From Byssovorax sp. (lineage in GTDB: Bacteria; Myxococcota_A; Polyangia; Polyangiales; Polyangiaceae), in contig JANYGI010000231.1 in the NCBI GenBank assembly GCA_025362495.1, positions 26,411 to 90,410 of the forward strand: DNA of 64,000 nucleotides, in the 5' to 3' direction. The notes under the pieces are model-generated. The model was not told the origin of the DNA. It saw nothing but the letters and a program-made list of their open reading frames with translations, and ran no database searches. Below, one piece after another: positions 9,451 through 18,448 of the stretch. Each line of letters begins with the position of its first letter. Position 1 is the first letter of the stretch. The translations under genes were made by a program, and so were the position numbers.

Positions 9451-11715
9451 TTGCCAGCGACACCACGGTTGATCCACTGGCTCACGCTCCCCGATCCCGA
9501 GGAAAGGGCGCACGCTGCGGCAGCGCTCGGCAGTCTGGTGATCCGATCCCCCGCGGTGCGACTGCTCGCGACGGCGCGCAGTGACTTCCTGACGCGGCTC
9601 ACCGCGCTGCCCGAGCTCGGCCGCGAAATCGCGGAATCGCTGTTCCTGGTGCGAGCGATGGGCGAGTGCGAGCTGCGCGAGGCGATCGTCGGCCCCGCGC
9701 TCTCGGCCGGGTTCCGCTTCGAGGGCGAGGACACGGTCGATGCGCTGGTGGCGGCGACTCAGGGCGCCTCCGGCGGGCTGCCGCTTTTACAGTTCACGCT
9801 CGCCGAGCTGTGGAAGCGCCGCGATCCGGTGCGGCGGCTCTTGCCAGCTACAGGGCTCGAGGAAGCCGGCGGCGTCACCGGCGCGCTGGCGCGACACGCC
9901 GACGGCCTGCTCGAGACGCTCTTGCCAGCGGAGCGGCGCGCCGCTCAGCGGGCGCTGATGCGGCTGGTGACCGCCGAGGGGACGCGCTCGCGGCGAACGC
10001 TGGAGGAGCTCGGTGGAGGCGAGCGCGAGCCCGACGGCGCCTCCGTCCGCGCCGCGCTGGACGCGATGGTGCGCGGCGGGGTGCTCGTAGCGCGGCAGTC
10101 CGACGACGGACGGACGGCTTTCGAGATCGCGCACGAGGCCCTCCTCGAGCACTGGAACACGCTGCGCGGCTGGCTGAGCCATGACGCCGAGCAGCTTGCG
10201 CTCCGCCAGCGTGTCGAGCGTGCGGCCGCCGAATGGCAACGCGTCGGCGAGCATCCGGGCGCGCTCTGGGGCGCCGTGCTGCTCGCCGAGGTACGGGGGC
10301 TGGATGCGTCCGCGCTCGGCGCGCGCGAGCGGCGCTTCCTGAGCGCGACGAGGCGCGCCGCGCGCAAGCGGAGGGGCCTCGCGATCGCTGCGGCGGCGTT
10401 CGTACCGCTCGCCCTCCTCGGCGTCTACGCGGGCTCGTGGCTCCGCGCGCACGCCGATCTGGAGCGCCGGATCGGCGAGCACGTCGCCGCCGCCGATCAA
10501 GCGATCATCGCGGCTCGTCGGCTCGACGTCGAGACCGCGGCGCTGCGCTCCGAGGCGCTCTCGACGTACGGGGCGATCGGGCGCGAGCAGGGAGATCAGG
10601 CCTGGGCCCGCGCCCGCGCCAGGTCGCTCGAGGTTGATCAGACCTACGATGAAGCGACCCGCGATCTGGAGAGCGCCATCGCCCTCGAAGATCGCGCGAC
10701 CCTCCGCGCCCACCTTGGCGACGTGACGCTCGCGCGCCTCCTCGCCGTCGAGCGGGATGGTCGTTCCACCGAGCGCGAGGCCCTCGGCTATCGCCTCAGC
10801 TTCTTCGATCTCGACGGCTCGCGACGGGCCTTTCTCGCGGCAGGCGGCCGGCTGACCATCCGCAGCGCGCCGACGGCGACGGCGACGCTCCAGCGCTACG
10901 AGGGCGGGACGGGACGGCTCACTCTTGGTGCCCCGCGCGGGCTCGGCGAGACGCCCGTCGCCGCAATCGAGCTCGCGCAGGGCTCGTATCTGCTCGAGCT
11001 CGTCGCTCCAGAGCGCGCCCCGCTACGACTCCCCTTCGTCGTGGAGCGCGCGGAGACCGTCGATCTCATCCTCGATTTGCCGCGCCCCGAGAGCGTGCCC
11101 GAGGGGTTCGTCCATGTGCCGCCCGGCGCGTTCCTGTTTGGCAGCGACGAGCCCGACGCCTTCCGCGTCCAGAACCTCGCGCACATGCCGCTCCACCGCG
11201 CCTCGACGGGCGCGTACCTCATTGGCCTCCGCGAGGTGACCTTCGGTGACTGGATCCGCTACCTGGAGGCACTGCCGCCCGACGAGCGCGAGGACGACGC
11301 TGAAGCCTACGCGACGTGGCTCGATACCACCGGTCAGGTGCCGGGCGCGCGGCTCTGCGACGAGCGGGAGTGGGAGCGCGCGGGGCGCGGCGCCGATGGC
11401 CGGAGATTCCCGACGGGCGGGCGCCTCGGCATCGAGGAAGCCAGCATCAGCCCCGCCGAAGGACATGATCCCGACGGCTACGATCCACGCGAAGCCGGGT
11501 CCCACCCCGCGTCGAGGAGCGTCTTCGGGCTCGACGATATCGCCGGAAACGCGGCCGAGTTCTCGCGATCGGTGATCGAGCATGATCTGCTCGCTCAGAA
11601 GTCGGGCTCCTGGTATCAGGGGACATCCCACGCACGCCTCGACCGGCGCGAGGTGCTGGCGCCGACCACCCGCCATCCGCGTGTCGGCTTCCCCCTTTGC
11701 GCTACGCCACGTTGA
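9451..11715 (+). pseudogene. 5'-truncated STAND-NTPase / FGE-domain protein (kinase head missing)
   Basis: The readable protein starts abruptly inside an nSTAND1-type P-loop NTPase domain. The Walker A part is absent but the later portion is present (LLATARSDFL, then GLPLLQFTLAELWKRRD and EIAHEALLEHWNTL). A transmembrane helix follows (GLAIAAAAFVPLALLGVYAG), then a linker and a C-terminal formylglycine-generating-enzyme-like domain (GFVHVPPGAFLFGS, EVTFGDW, RLCDEREWERAGRG, LDDIAGNAAEF). Intact relatives carry a Ser/Thr kinase at the N-terminus. There is no convincing start codon; a TTG at 9451 is the first in-frame candidate. The frame itself is undamaged to the stop, so truncation by deletion at about 9400-9460 is likely. 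Confidence 0.7.
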
Positions 11716-11839
11716 GGCGCGAGCGCGCAAAGCCATCCGAGCCTCGAGGCCTGCAACTCGGCCACCCTGATCGATCCAACTTGCCAGAATAGGCACTTAT
11801 TGGCTGGCCCGGTCGCGTCGAATCTTGTAGTATCGAGTG

Positions 11840-12352
11840 ATGCGTTACAACGGAGTGATGGTCATTGCGGCAGGGGGCTTTGCCGTGGCGCTGGCGGCGC
11901 TCGCCGGCTCCTGCGGCTCGGTGGCGGTGGAGCACGGGGGCTCGAATGCGAGCGCGAGCGGGAGCACGACGGGAGCCGGAGGTGCGGGGGGCGTGGGGAC
12001 CACGAGCGTCACGAGCGGGGATATCGGAGGGGGCATTGGTTTCGGGGGCTTCGCCGCGACCGGGGGCGGCTCGGGCGGATCACCCGGTATGCCGGGGCTC
12101 TTCGACTGCGGCGGCTGCCTCTGCGATGGGACGACTCACTACTGCCGATTTGAGGGCGGAGGCGGACCCACACCCCCGCCCGGGCCGCCTCCGGCGCCGC
12201 TTTGCGCAGACGATGCGGGCGTGACGAGCTGCAAGCCCATCCCCGCGGAGTGTCTGTCGTCACCTACCTGCAACTGCCTTGGTAAGCCCGATTCAATTTG
12301 CTCCTGCGAGGTGATGGCACCCGGTATCCTGGTGAAGTGCATCAACCCTTGA
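11840..12352 (+). CDS. Small Cys-rich lipoprotein
   Basis: About 170 residues. Signal peptide with lipobox LAGSC, a Gly/Ala/Ser/Thr tether of about 55 residues, then a Cys-rich C-terminal module (DCGGCLCDGTTHYC, a Pro-rich hinge, CKPIPAECLSSPTCNCLG, CSCEV). No enzyme motif is visible; a small disulfide-rich surface domain is likely. GTG 11837 and ATG 11840 are adjacent possible starts. It follows the truncated STAND gene by 125 bp and precedes the 21-bp repeat array. Confidence 0.65.
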   Translation: MRYNGVMVIAAGGFAVALAALAGSCGSVAVEHGGSNASASGSTTGAGGAGGVGTTSVTSGDIGGGIGFGGFAATGGGSGGSPGMPGLFDCGGCLCDGTTHYCRFEGGGGPTPPPGPPPAPLCADDAGVTSCKPIPAECLSSPTCNCLGKPDSICSCEVMAPGILVKCINP

Positions 12353-12382
12353 AGCCACCCCTATCGGGACGCATCACGTCGT

Positions 12383-12614
12383 CTCGGCGGACGATGGAGG
12401 CGCCTCGGAAGACGATGGAAGCGTCCCGGAGGACGATGGACGCGTCTCGGAGGACGATGGAAGTGTCTCGGAGGACGGATCAACCGTCCGGGAGGACGAT
12501 GGACGCGTCTCGGAGGACGGATCAACCGTCTCGGAGGACGATGGACGCGTCTTGGAGGACGATGGAAGCGCCTCGGAGGACGATGGGTACCGTCTCGGAG
12601 GACGATTCAACCGT
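12383..12614. repeat. 21-bp tandem repeat array, 11 units
   Basis: Eleven head-to-tail units with consensus CTCGGAGGACGATGGACGCGT. Ten are 21 bp and the tenth (12572-12593) is 22 bp. Two sub-types alternate in the middle of the array: one ends in ATGGAC/AGCGT, the other in GATCAACCGT (units at 12467, 12509 and, partly, 12594). Because 21 is a multiple of three, all frames stay open across most of the array (SEDDGRV or RRTMDAS heptads), but the 22-bp unit shifts the frame and no start with a ribosome-binding site is seen, so I treat it as non-coding. Confidence 0.9.
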
Positions 12615-12736
12615 CCCCCGACAAAAATATGCTCCCACCACCGAATTCGGACAATGAAAATTCCACGCGCTCCGTCAGACAGGCCACGCATGCAGGCAGC
12701 TCGCCGGCGCGCGAACGTGGGGACAGGGGAGAGCAC

Positions 12737-13273
12737 ATGAAGAACGCAAAGGGCGGGGACACGGCGGAGATCCAGGTCACGGCGGCACCGGTGGTGAACG
12801 CGCCGGAGAGCAGCGATCTCCTCCTCGATGCGCGACCGCTGGAGTCGTTCCTGGTCGATGTGGCCGACGGCGGGACCCAGGGCATGCGCCGCGAACAGGC
12901 GGGGATCGCCGAGGTGGTCCACGAGATCAAAGTCAATCAGAAGGCCTGGGGCGTCAAAGCGGGGATCACGCCCGACGAGGTGGCGACAATCGTGACGACG
13001 ACGGCGCAGCTTGCTCAGCTCCGCGCCTTCCGGCCGTCGGTGGCCAAGCTGCTCGAGATGATCGATGAGACCGAGGCGCTGCTCGAAGACAAGCGCGATA
13101 CCGTGATTCGCACCGTGGCGGGCTCGGTCGACGTCAAGGCGCTCGTGGTGGGTAGCGAGATCATCGCCAAGTACGAGCAGACGCGGGCGTATCGCTCCGC
13201 GGTCGGCGACAAGGCCGCGAAGACGCGTAAGAAGAACGCGGCGGCGGCGAAGGCCAAGACCACGCCGGCCTGA
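12737..13273 (+). CDS. Hypothetical protein
   Basis: A 178-residue soluble protein with no signal peptide. ATG 12737 is preceded by GGGGAGAGCAC, a good ribosome-binding site. The middle is predicted helical (AQLRAFRPSVAKLLEMIDET and ALLEDKRDTVIRTVAGSVDV) and the C-terminus is a Lys/Ala-rich tail (KTRKKNAAAAKAKT), which could bind nucleic acid or pack as a coiled coil. I do not recognise the family. It sits between the 21-bp repeat array and REP-like hairpins. Confidence 0.6.
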   Translation: MKNAKGGDTAEIQVTAAPVVNAPESSDLLLDARPLESFLVDVADGGTQGMRREQAGIAEVVHEIKVNQKAWGVKAGITPDEVATIVTTTAQLAQLRAFRPSVAKLLEMIDETEALLEDKRDTVIRTVAGSVDVKALVVGSEIIAKYEQTRAYRSAVGDKAAKTRKKNAAAAKAKTTPA

Positions 13274-13308
13274 GGCCGCGTGTCGCCCGTGCAGCCCTCA
13301 CCCCCAAA

Positions 13309-13381
13309 CGCCCTCTCCCGAAGGAAGAGGGCGATTGCCGGAAGAAACGACTCCCTCCCTCGCCCTTCGGGAGCGGGAGGG
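13309..13381. repeat. Pair of REP-like palindromes (possible terminator)
   Basis: Two hairpins in a row. The first pairs CGCCCTCT (13309-13316) with AGAGGGCG (13326-13333). The second is an imperfect 13-bp stem (13353-13365 with 13369-13381) with loop TTC. The preceding CCCTCACCCCC also occurs before the hairpin at 2374-2398, so these look like copies of one dispersed extragenic palindrome family. They follow the stop of the 12737-13273 gene and could end its transcript. Confidence 0.55.
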
Positions 13382-13386
13382 CCGGG

Positions 13387-13834
13387 GAGACGGCCGAGGC
13401 CAAGCTGCCCGAGCAGACCGTCGGCCCCCACGGCGGCCCGATCCAGATCGTCGGCGACGATCGCCTGGAGATGGTCGCCGAGGGCGACTCGGGCCGCACG
13501 CGGGTGTTCGTGCTCGATGCCAATCTCCAGCCCGTCACCCTCGAAGCGCGCACGCTGCGGATGGGCTTCATCGCCGAGCGATCCGAGCTCGTCACGTTCG
13601 TCCCGGAGCCGTCGGGCCTCTTTTTCGTGGGCCGGATCGGGCACGCGTTCAATCCGCTCCAGGTAACCGTGGCGCTCGGCTTCGGCGGCGTGACCCGCGC
13701 GGCGCGACCACGGCGGCCACGACGTCCGGGGGCCTTCCAGCAACGGCGGCCCCGGCCCCGCGAAGAGCGGCGGCGGCCACAGCGGCGGCGGCAACGGCGG
13801 TGGGAAGGGCGGAGGCAAAGGCGGCAAGCACTGA
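13387..13834 (+). pseudogene. Frameshifted, 5'-truncated gene remnant
   Basis: One frame reads like real protein from about 13387 (AEAKLPEQTVGPHGGPIQIV through LFFVGRIGHAFNPLQVTVAL) up to about 13700. It then turns into Arg/Pro noise while the next frame takes over with a plausible hydrophilic tail (GGHDVRG, then SGGGHSGGGNGGGKGGGKGG) ending at TGA 13832-13834. This implies a one-base frameshift at about 13694-13706. The 5' end abuts the REP-like hairpins with no start codon and ribosome-binding site. I do not recognise the family; it was probably a small secreted or His/Gly-tailed protein. Confidence 0.5.
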
Positions 13835-13904
13835 CGACGGGCGGTGATCGGTGGTCGATCCGGGGCAGCCCCGAGGCGCCGCCCCGGCGGTGCACAGGCA
13901 TCAA

Positions 13905-15095
13905 TCAGAAGAGCTGCTGGAAGAGAGCCGCGGATTGCGGGAACGCGGTGGTCGGCCAGAGCTGGTGATCGCCGTCGCCGGCCTTGACCTCGAAGTAAAC
14001 GTGGAAGGCCACGTCGTGCGCGCCGATCCAGTCGTGCATGCGCTGGATGAACGCCGGATCGTCGCCGCCGCCGTGGTGATCGCCGACGGCCCACACGCCC
14101 CACTCGCCGATGGCCACGGGCTTGCCGTGCTGCGCCGCGAAGGCGGCATACCAGTCGAGGCCGTGATCGCCGGTGGACAGCGTCTTCCAGGCGGCGTCGT
14201 TCATGGCCTGGGTGATTGGCCCGCTCGTGGGGTAAGCGCCCCAGTCGCTGTCGTAGATGTCAGGGCCGATGAAGTCGACCACGTCGTCGCCGGGATAGGC
14301 ATCCTCGGCGTGAAAGGGCTGGCCGTCCTGCGCGCTCACGCCGAGCGCCGGGTTCCAGAAGAACTGGAACTTCTGGCCCGGCACCGAGCGGAGCGCCGCC
14401 ACGATGTGCTTCCAGTAGCCGATGAACTGCGATTCGCGCCCCTGCGGCGTGTACCAGTACCAGTTGCCGCTGAACTCGTGCGCGAGTCGAAACACGGTGT
14501 CGGTCAGGCCCGCGTCCGCGAGGCGCTGGCCGAGAAGCTTCCAGTCGTCGTCGAACATGCCCGCCGCGCCCGCGGCTAGATCCGTCGTTGGCCCGAGGGC
14601 AGGACCGAGGAGGAGTCGGTGCTTGGCGTCCGCCGCCTTCCAGGCCTTCCAGCCGGTGAGGTTCCAGCCGGGAGCAGCCCAGTCGGTCCAGCTCGTGCCC
14701 GCAGGCAAGAAGTCTTCGCCGAGGTCGACCGTGGTGCCGAGCCAGGTGGAGAAGCCGGGCAGGGCCTGCTCCGCCTGCGTTTTCCCCTGCGAGCACGTGC
14801 ACGAGGCGCCGAGGTACGCGCCCAGCTCGCGCGCCGGCGCCGGTACGCTGCCTCCGACTCCGGCGCTGCTGCTGCTCGTGCTCGCCGCGCCGCCGGTGCC
14901 GTTGCCACCGGGTCCCGTCGCGGTGGTGGCGCCTGTCGTGGCCATGGCGCCGCCCGCGCCGCCGGCGCCGCTCGCGGTCGCGCTCGCACCCGAGGTGACG
15001 GCCGCGCCGCTGCTGCATGCGGTGACCGCGGCGAGCGACGCGGCGGTGAGCGCGATGAGGGCGAATGGCTGCCAGCGAGTCACGAGAAACGTCAT
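13905..15095 (-). CDS. GH26 beta-mannanase-like lipoprotein
   Basis: Secreted endo-acting glycoside hydrolase of family 26, expected to cut beta-1,4-mannan (some members cut beta-1,3/1,4-glucan or xylan). From ATG 15093-15095, 396 residues: signal peptide with a lipobox before the Cys of AVTACSSG, about 50 residues of Gly/Ala/Thr tether, then the (beta/alpha)8 domain. The acid/base Glu 207 lies in RLAHEFSGNWYWYT and the nucleophile Glu 331 in AIGEWGVW. ATG 15105-15107 is an alternative start; the chosen one has GGAG at proper distance. It is divergent from the esterase at 15361, suggesting a hemicellulose pair sharing a 265-bp control region. Confidence 0.9.
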   Translation of the reverse strand: MTFLVTRWQPFALIALTAASLAAVTACSSGAAVTSGASATASGAGGAGGAMATTGATTATGPGGNGTGGAASTSSSSAGVGGSVPAPARELGAYLGASCTCSQGKTQAEQALPGFSTWLGTTVDLGEDFLPAGTSWTDWAAPGWNLTGWKAWKAADAKHRLLLGPALGPTTDLAAGAAGMFDDDWKLLGQRLADAGLTDTVFRLAHEFSGNWYWYTPQGRESQFIGYWKHIVAALRSVPGQKFQFFWNPALGVSAQDGQPFHAEDAYPGDDVVDFIGPDIYDSDWGAYPTSGPITQAMNDAAWKTLSTGDHGLDWYAAFAAQHGKPVAIGEWGVWAVGDHHGGGDDPAFIQRMHDWIGAHDVAFHVYFEVKAGDGDHQLWPTTAFPQSAALFQQLF

Positions 15096-15360
15096 GTTGA
15101 GCTCCATGGGCCGCGCGACGGCGCTGTTCGGATGGAGGCCAGGAGACCCTGAAACGCCGGTGGAGACAAGGCACATCGCCGTGCGCGCCTGTCGAAGCGC
15201 TCGCCCCGTCCAGCGAGCATGCCAGTACAAGCACGGCTGATTTTTCGTCGAAACCACGCTGTCGATCGCGGGATCGGCGAGGCGAGGTGGTAATCCGTTG
15301 CATTGAAGGACCGGGTCCGGGAAGATAACCCCGCTGTCGCGTGCGACTGGCGGAGGTCTC

Positions 15361-16524
15361 GTGAACGACTCGATTGCATACTGGGGTTCGGCGGTGGGCT
15401 TGCTCCTGATCTCCGCTTGCGGCTCCGGCGCCACGCCGGGGGCCACGGGCGGCGCCGGGGGCAAAGGGGGCGCCGCGTCGAGCACCGCGAGCAGCGCGGC
15501 GTCGAGCGGAGGCGGCAGCAGCGTCGGCGGCGGCAGCAGCACCGGCATGGGCACCGGCGGCGGCGACGCGGGCGTGGATCTCGTGGGCACCGCGGGCGAC
15601 GGCGACTACGAGATCGGGCCCGACTACAAGGACGCTCCCGAGATCGTGAAGATGGACGGCGTCCCCCAGGGCAAGAGCTTTTCGTTCAAGATGCTCTCCA
15701 AGGACAGCGCCTTTTACGACGGCCACGATCCGACGTTGAAGCCCGCGCTCAGCGGGGACTTCACCCGCAACGTCGAGGTGGTGATCCCGGCGGCCTACGT
15801 CGACGGCACCGACGCGCCCTTCATGGTCGTGCAAGACGCCCGCGATCGCGATCCGATCGTCAACTCGATCAACAACCTCATCGCCGACGCCGCCAATCCT
15901 TTCCCGCCCGTCATCGCCATCTTCGTCGCCAACGGCGGCAACGACTCGATCGGTAGCGAGCGCGGCCTCGAGTACGACACCATGTCGCCGAAATACCAGC
16001 AGTTCATCGACGCCGAGGTCCTCCCGGCCATCCCGAAGGACGCGGGCGTCAAGGCGGCTTATCCCAACCTCAAGCTCACGAAGAACCCGGATGGGCGCGC
16101 GGCGTACGGCTGCAGCTCCGGTGGATCCGCGGCGCTGACGATGGGCTGGTTCGGGAGCGACACTTACCGCAAGATCGTCACGTATTCGGGCACGTTCGTC
16201 GATCAGCAGAACCCGGTGGCCCCGACCGAGGCGCAGTATCCGAACGGCGCCTGGGAGTACACCGATCAGCTGATCGTGGGCAATCCGGTCAAGCCGCTGC
16301 GCGTCTCGCTCGAGTGCGGCGAGCACGACAACGGCTACACCAACGACGAGGCCAGCCACCACAACTGGGTGATGGCCAATCAGCGCGTCGCCGCCGCGTT
16401 CAAGGCCAAGGGCTACCACTATCGCTTCGTCTTCGCGAAGAACGCCGGGCACTGCGACGGCGGCCCGATCCGCCAGACGCTCCCGGACACGCTCCGCTGG
16501 ATGTGGCGCGGTTACACGCCGTGA
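15361..16524 (+). CDS. Surface lipoprotein esterase (feruloyl/enterochelin-esterase-like fold)
   Basis: An alpha/beta-hydrolase of the PF00756 esterase type, which includes feruloyl and acetyl xylan esterases. Its 387 residues have a lipoprotein signal (LLISACGSG), a Gly/Ser tether to about residue 75, then the catalytic domain. The nucleophile is Ser 252 in GCSSGG; the likely acid is in LECGEHDNG and the His in KNAGHCDGG. The substrate is inferred from its neighbour, a GH26 mannanase: it may remove ester side groups from hemicellulose. The start is GTG 15361 with GGCGGAGG just upstream. Confidence 0.82.
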   Translation: MNDSIAYWGSAVGLLLISACGSGATPGATGGAGGKGGAASSTASSAASSGGGSSVGGGSSTGMGTGGGDAGVDLVGTAGDGDYEIGPDYKDAPEIVKMDGVPQGKSFSFKMLSKDSAFYDGHDPTLKPALSGDFTRNVEVVIPAAYVDGTDAPFMVVQDARDRDPIVNSINNLIADAANPFPPVIAIFVANGGNDSIGSERGLEYDTMSPKYQQFIDAEVLPAIPKDAGVKAAYPNLKLTKNPDGRAAYGCSSGGSAALTMGWFGSDTYRKIVTYSGTFVDQQNPVAPTEAQYPNGAWEYTDQLIVGNPVKPLRVSLECGEHDNGYTNDEASHHNWVMANQRVAAAFKAKGYHYRFVFAKNAGHCDGGPIRQTLPDTLRWMWRGYTP

Positions 16525-16532
16525 TTCGCGCG

Positions 16533-16553
16533 GCGGGGGGGCGTGCCCCCCGC
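16533..16553. terminator. GC-rich hairpin between convergent genes
   Basis: A perfect 8-bp stem (GCGGGGGG paired with CCCCCCGC) with a 5-base loop fills the 37-bp gap between the esterase stop (16524) and the opposing SBBP gene stop (16562). It probably ends transcription in both directions; no U tract is present. Confidence 0.6.
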
Positions 16554-16561
16554 TGCGGGAC

Positions 16562-18448
16562 TCAAGGCGTCTTCGCTTCGGCGATGAAGGCGTCGTCGCC
16601 GCCGGCGCTCGTGAGCAGGGTGCCGCCGAAGTCCGGCGCGCCGGCGAAGCTCCCGCAGAAGGCCGCCGTCGTCGCGCCGCTCAGCGCGACCGCGTTGAGC
16701 TGCTGTGACGCCGCGTCGCCGAGGCGCAGGCTCCACACGTGGCTGCCGGCGCTGTCGAGCTTGGCGAGGAAGATGTCGTTTCCGCCGACGCTGGTGAGCG
16801 GGCCGCCGCCGAGATCGATCGTGCCCTGGAGCGTGCCGGCCACGAGCACGTTGCCGGCGGGATCGGCCGCGAGGTGGATCGCGCCGGCCTGATCGGTCGC
16901 GTCGCCCGCGCGGACGGCCCACACCGCGGTGCCGGCGGGATCGAGCCGCGCCACGAAGAGATCGCCCGCGCCCGCGCTGGTGAGGATCGTCGGGCCGACC
17001 GCGAGCTTGCCCGAGAAAGAGCCGCCGACGAAGACATTGCCGCTGGGATCGGCGGCGACGCCGGTGACCTCCTGCGCGAAGGTGCTGGCACCGAACGAGG
17101 TGCTGAAGACATGCGCGCCGGTGCCGTCGAGCTTGGCCGCGAAGCCGCCGAAGGTGGTGGTCGGCATCGTCAACGGCGCGCCACCGAAGTTGACGGTGCC
17201 CTTGAAGCGTCCACCGATGATCACGTTGCCGGACGCGTCGGGCGCGAGCGCGAGGAGCTCTTGCGCCGAGGCGTCGCCGTAGCGCTTGGTGAAGATGCAG
17301 GCGCCGTCGCTGTCGAGGCGCGCGACGAAGGCGTCGCCGCTGCCCGCGCTCGCGACGTTGCCGCAGCCGAGATCGAGCGTGCCGTCGAAGACGCCGCCGA
17401 GGAACAGATCGCCGGTGGACCCGATGGAGAGCGCGGTGCCGCGCTGGGCCGAGATGCCGCCGTAGCGCTTCGACGAGAGCGTCGCGCCGCTGGGGCTGAA
17501 GCGCGCGAGGAACGCGTCGCCGAGGGGATCGACGGAGCTGAGCACGCCCGCGCCGAAGTCGACGTTGCCGGTGATGCCGCCGGTGATCCAGATCTCGCCC
17601 GCGGCGCTGACGGCGACCGCCGCCGCCGTCTGATCGGAGGCGTCGCCGAAGCGCTTGCCCCAGAGGTACTTGCCGCTCGGATCGAGCTTCACGAGGAAGA
17701 TGTCCGAGCCGCCGGCGCTGACGAGCGGGCCGCCGCCGAGATCGATGTTGCCGTGGAACGAGCCCGTGACGATCACGTTGCCCGTCGCGTCGATGGCGAT
17801 GCCCTGCGCCGCTTGATCGGCGATGTCGCCCGCGCGCGAGGCCCACGTGACGTTGCTCTTGCAGAGCATGCCCTCGCAGATCGTGCTCGCGCAGTCAGCC
17901 GTCGCCATGCAGGGCTGGCCGTCGGGGCACTTCGGGCAGGAGCCGCCGCAGTCGATGCCCGTCTCGGTGCCGTTGGTGACGCTGTCGTTGCACGTCGACG
18001 CCTGGCAGAGCCCGGCCGTGCACACGCCGCTCGCGCAGTCGGACGCGAACGAACAGCTCTTGCCGTCGGCGCACGGGGTGCACGTGCCGCCGCAGTCGAT
18101 GTCGGTCTCCTTGCCGTCCTTCGCGGCGTCGCTGCACGTCGGCTCGGCGCAGACGCCGGCCGTGCAGGTGTTGCTCGAGCAGTCGGCGCCGCTCGTGCAT
18201 TTCTTCCCGTCGGCGCAGCGGGAGCAGGTGCCGCCGCAGTCGACGTCGGTCTCGCTGCCGTCCTGCTTGCCGTCGAGGCACGGCCCCGCGGTGCCCCCGC
18301 CGGTCGCGCTGCTCGACGCGTCGCTGGTGCTCGCGCCGGATCCCCCGCCGGCGCCACCCGAGCCGGTCGTGGTGCCTCCGCCGCAGCCGACGACGAGGGG
18401 CGAGGCCGCGCCGAGGGCGGCGAGAAAGCAGAAGGCGCGCGTGTTCAT
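16562..18448 (-). CDS. SBBP beta-propeller lipoprotein with Cys-rich repeats
   Basis: A 628-residue surface lipoprotein. Signal peptide with lipobox VVGC, a short Gly/Ser tether, then three Cys-rich repeats of about 45 residues (pattern DGxETDxDCGGxCxxCxDG, then CxxxxDCxSxxC), then about nine SBBP-type blades (for example GNVFVGGSFSGKLAVG, DAFVARLDSDGAC) forming one or more beta-propellers. No catalytic residues are seen; the likely roles are surface binding or cell-cell contact. Its ATG overlaps the stop of the metallophosphoesterase gene by four bases (ATGA), so it is the second gene of a translationally coupled pair. Confidence 0.85.
   Translation of the reverse strand: MNTRAFCFLAALGAASPLVVGCGGGTTTGSGGAGGGSGASTSDASSSATGGGTAGPCLDGKQDGSETDVDCGGTCSRCADGKKCTSGADCSSNTCTAGVCAEPTCSDAAKDGKETDIDCGGTCTPCADGKSCSFASDCASGVCTAGLCQASTCNDSVTNGTETGIDCGGSCPKCPDGQPCMATADCASTICEGMLCKSNVTWASRAGDIADQAAQGIAIDATGNVIVTGSFHGNIDLGGGPLVSAGGSDIFLVKLDPSGKYLWGKRFGDASDQTAAAVAVSAAGEIWITGGITGNVDFGAGVLSSVDPLGDAFLARFSPSGATLSSKRYGGISAQRGTALSIGSTGDLFLGGVFDGTLDLGCGNVASAGSGDAFVARLDSDGACIFTKRYGDASAQELLALAPDASGNVIIGGRFKGTVNFGGAPLTMPTTTFGGFAAKLDGTGAHVFSTSFGASTFAQEVTGVAADPSGNVFVGGSFSGKLAVGPTILTSAGAGDLFVARLDPAGTAVWAVRAGDATDQAGAIHLAADPAGNVLVAGTLQGTIDLGGGPLTSVGGNDIFLAKLDSAGSHVWSLRLGDAASQQLNAVALSGATTAAFCGSFAGAPDFGGTLLTSAGGDDAFIAEAKTP

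Noticed and set aside
6793..11715. A single 1640-residue protein on the plus strand
   Set aside because: The first 880 or so residues are the antisense of the well-supported kinase/TPR gene (6367-9171) and have shadow-like composition; only the part after about 9451 shows homology.
12383..12614. CRISPR array
   Set aside because: Units are contiguous 21-bp repeats with no spacers of constant length and no cas genes nearby.
12298..12657. A repeat protein of 119 residues
   Set aside because: All frames are open because 21 is a multiple of three; one unit is 22 bp and breaks frame, and the only start overlaps the end of the preceding gene without its own ribosome-binding site.
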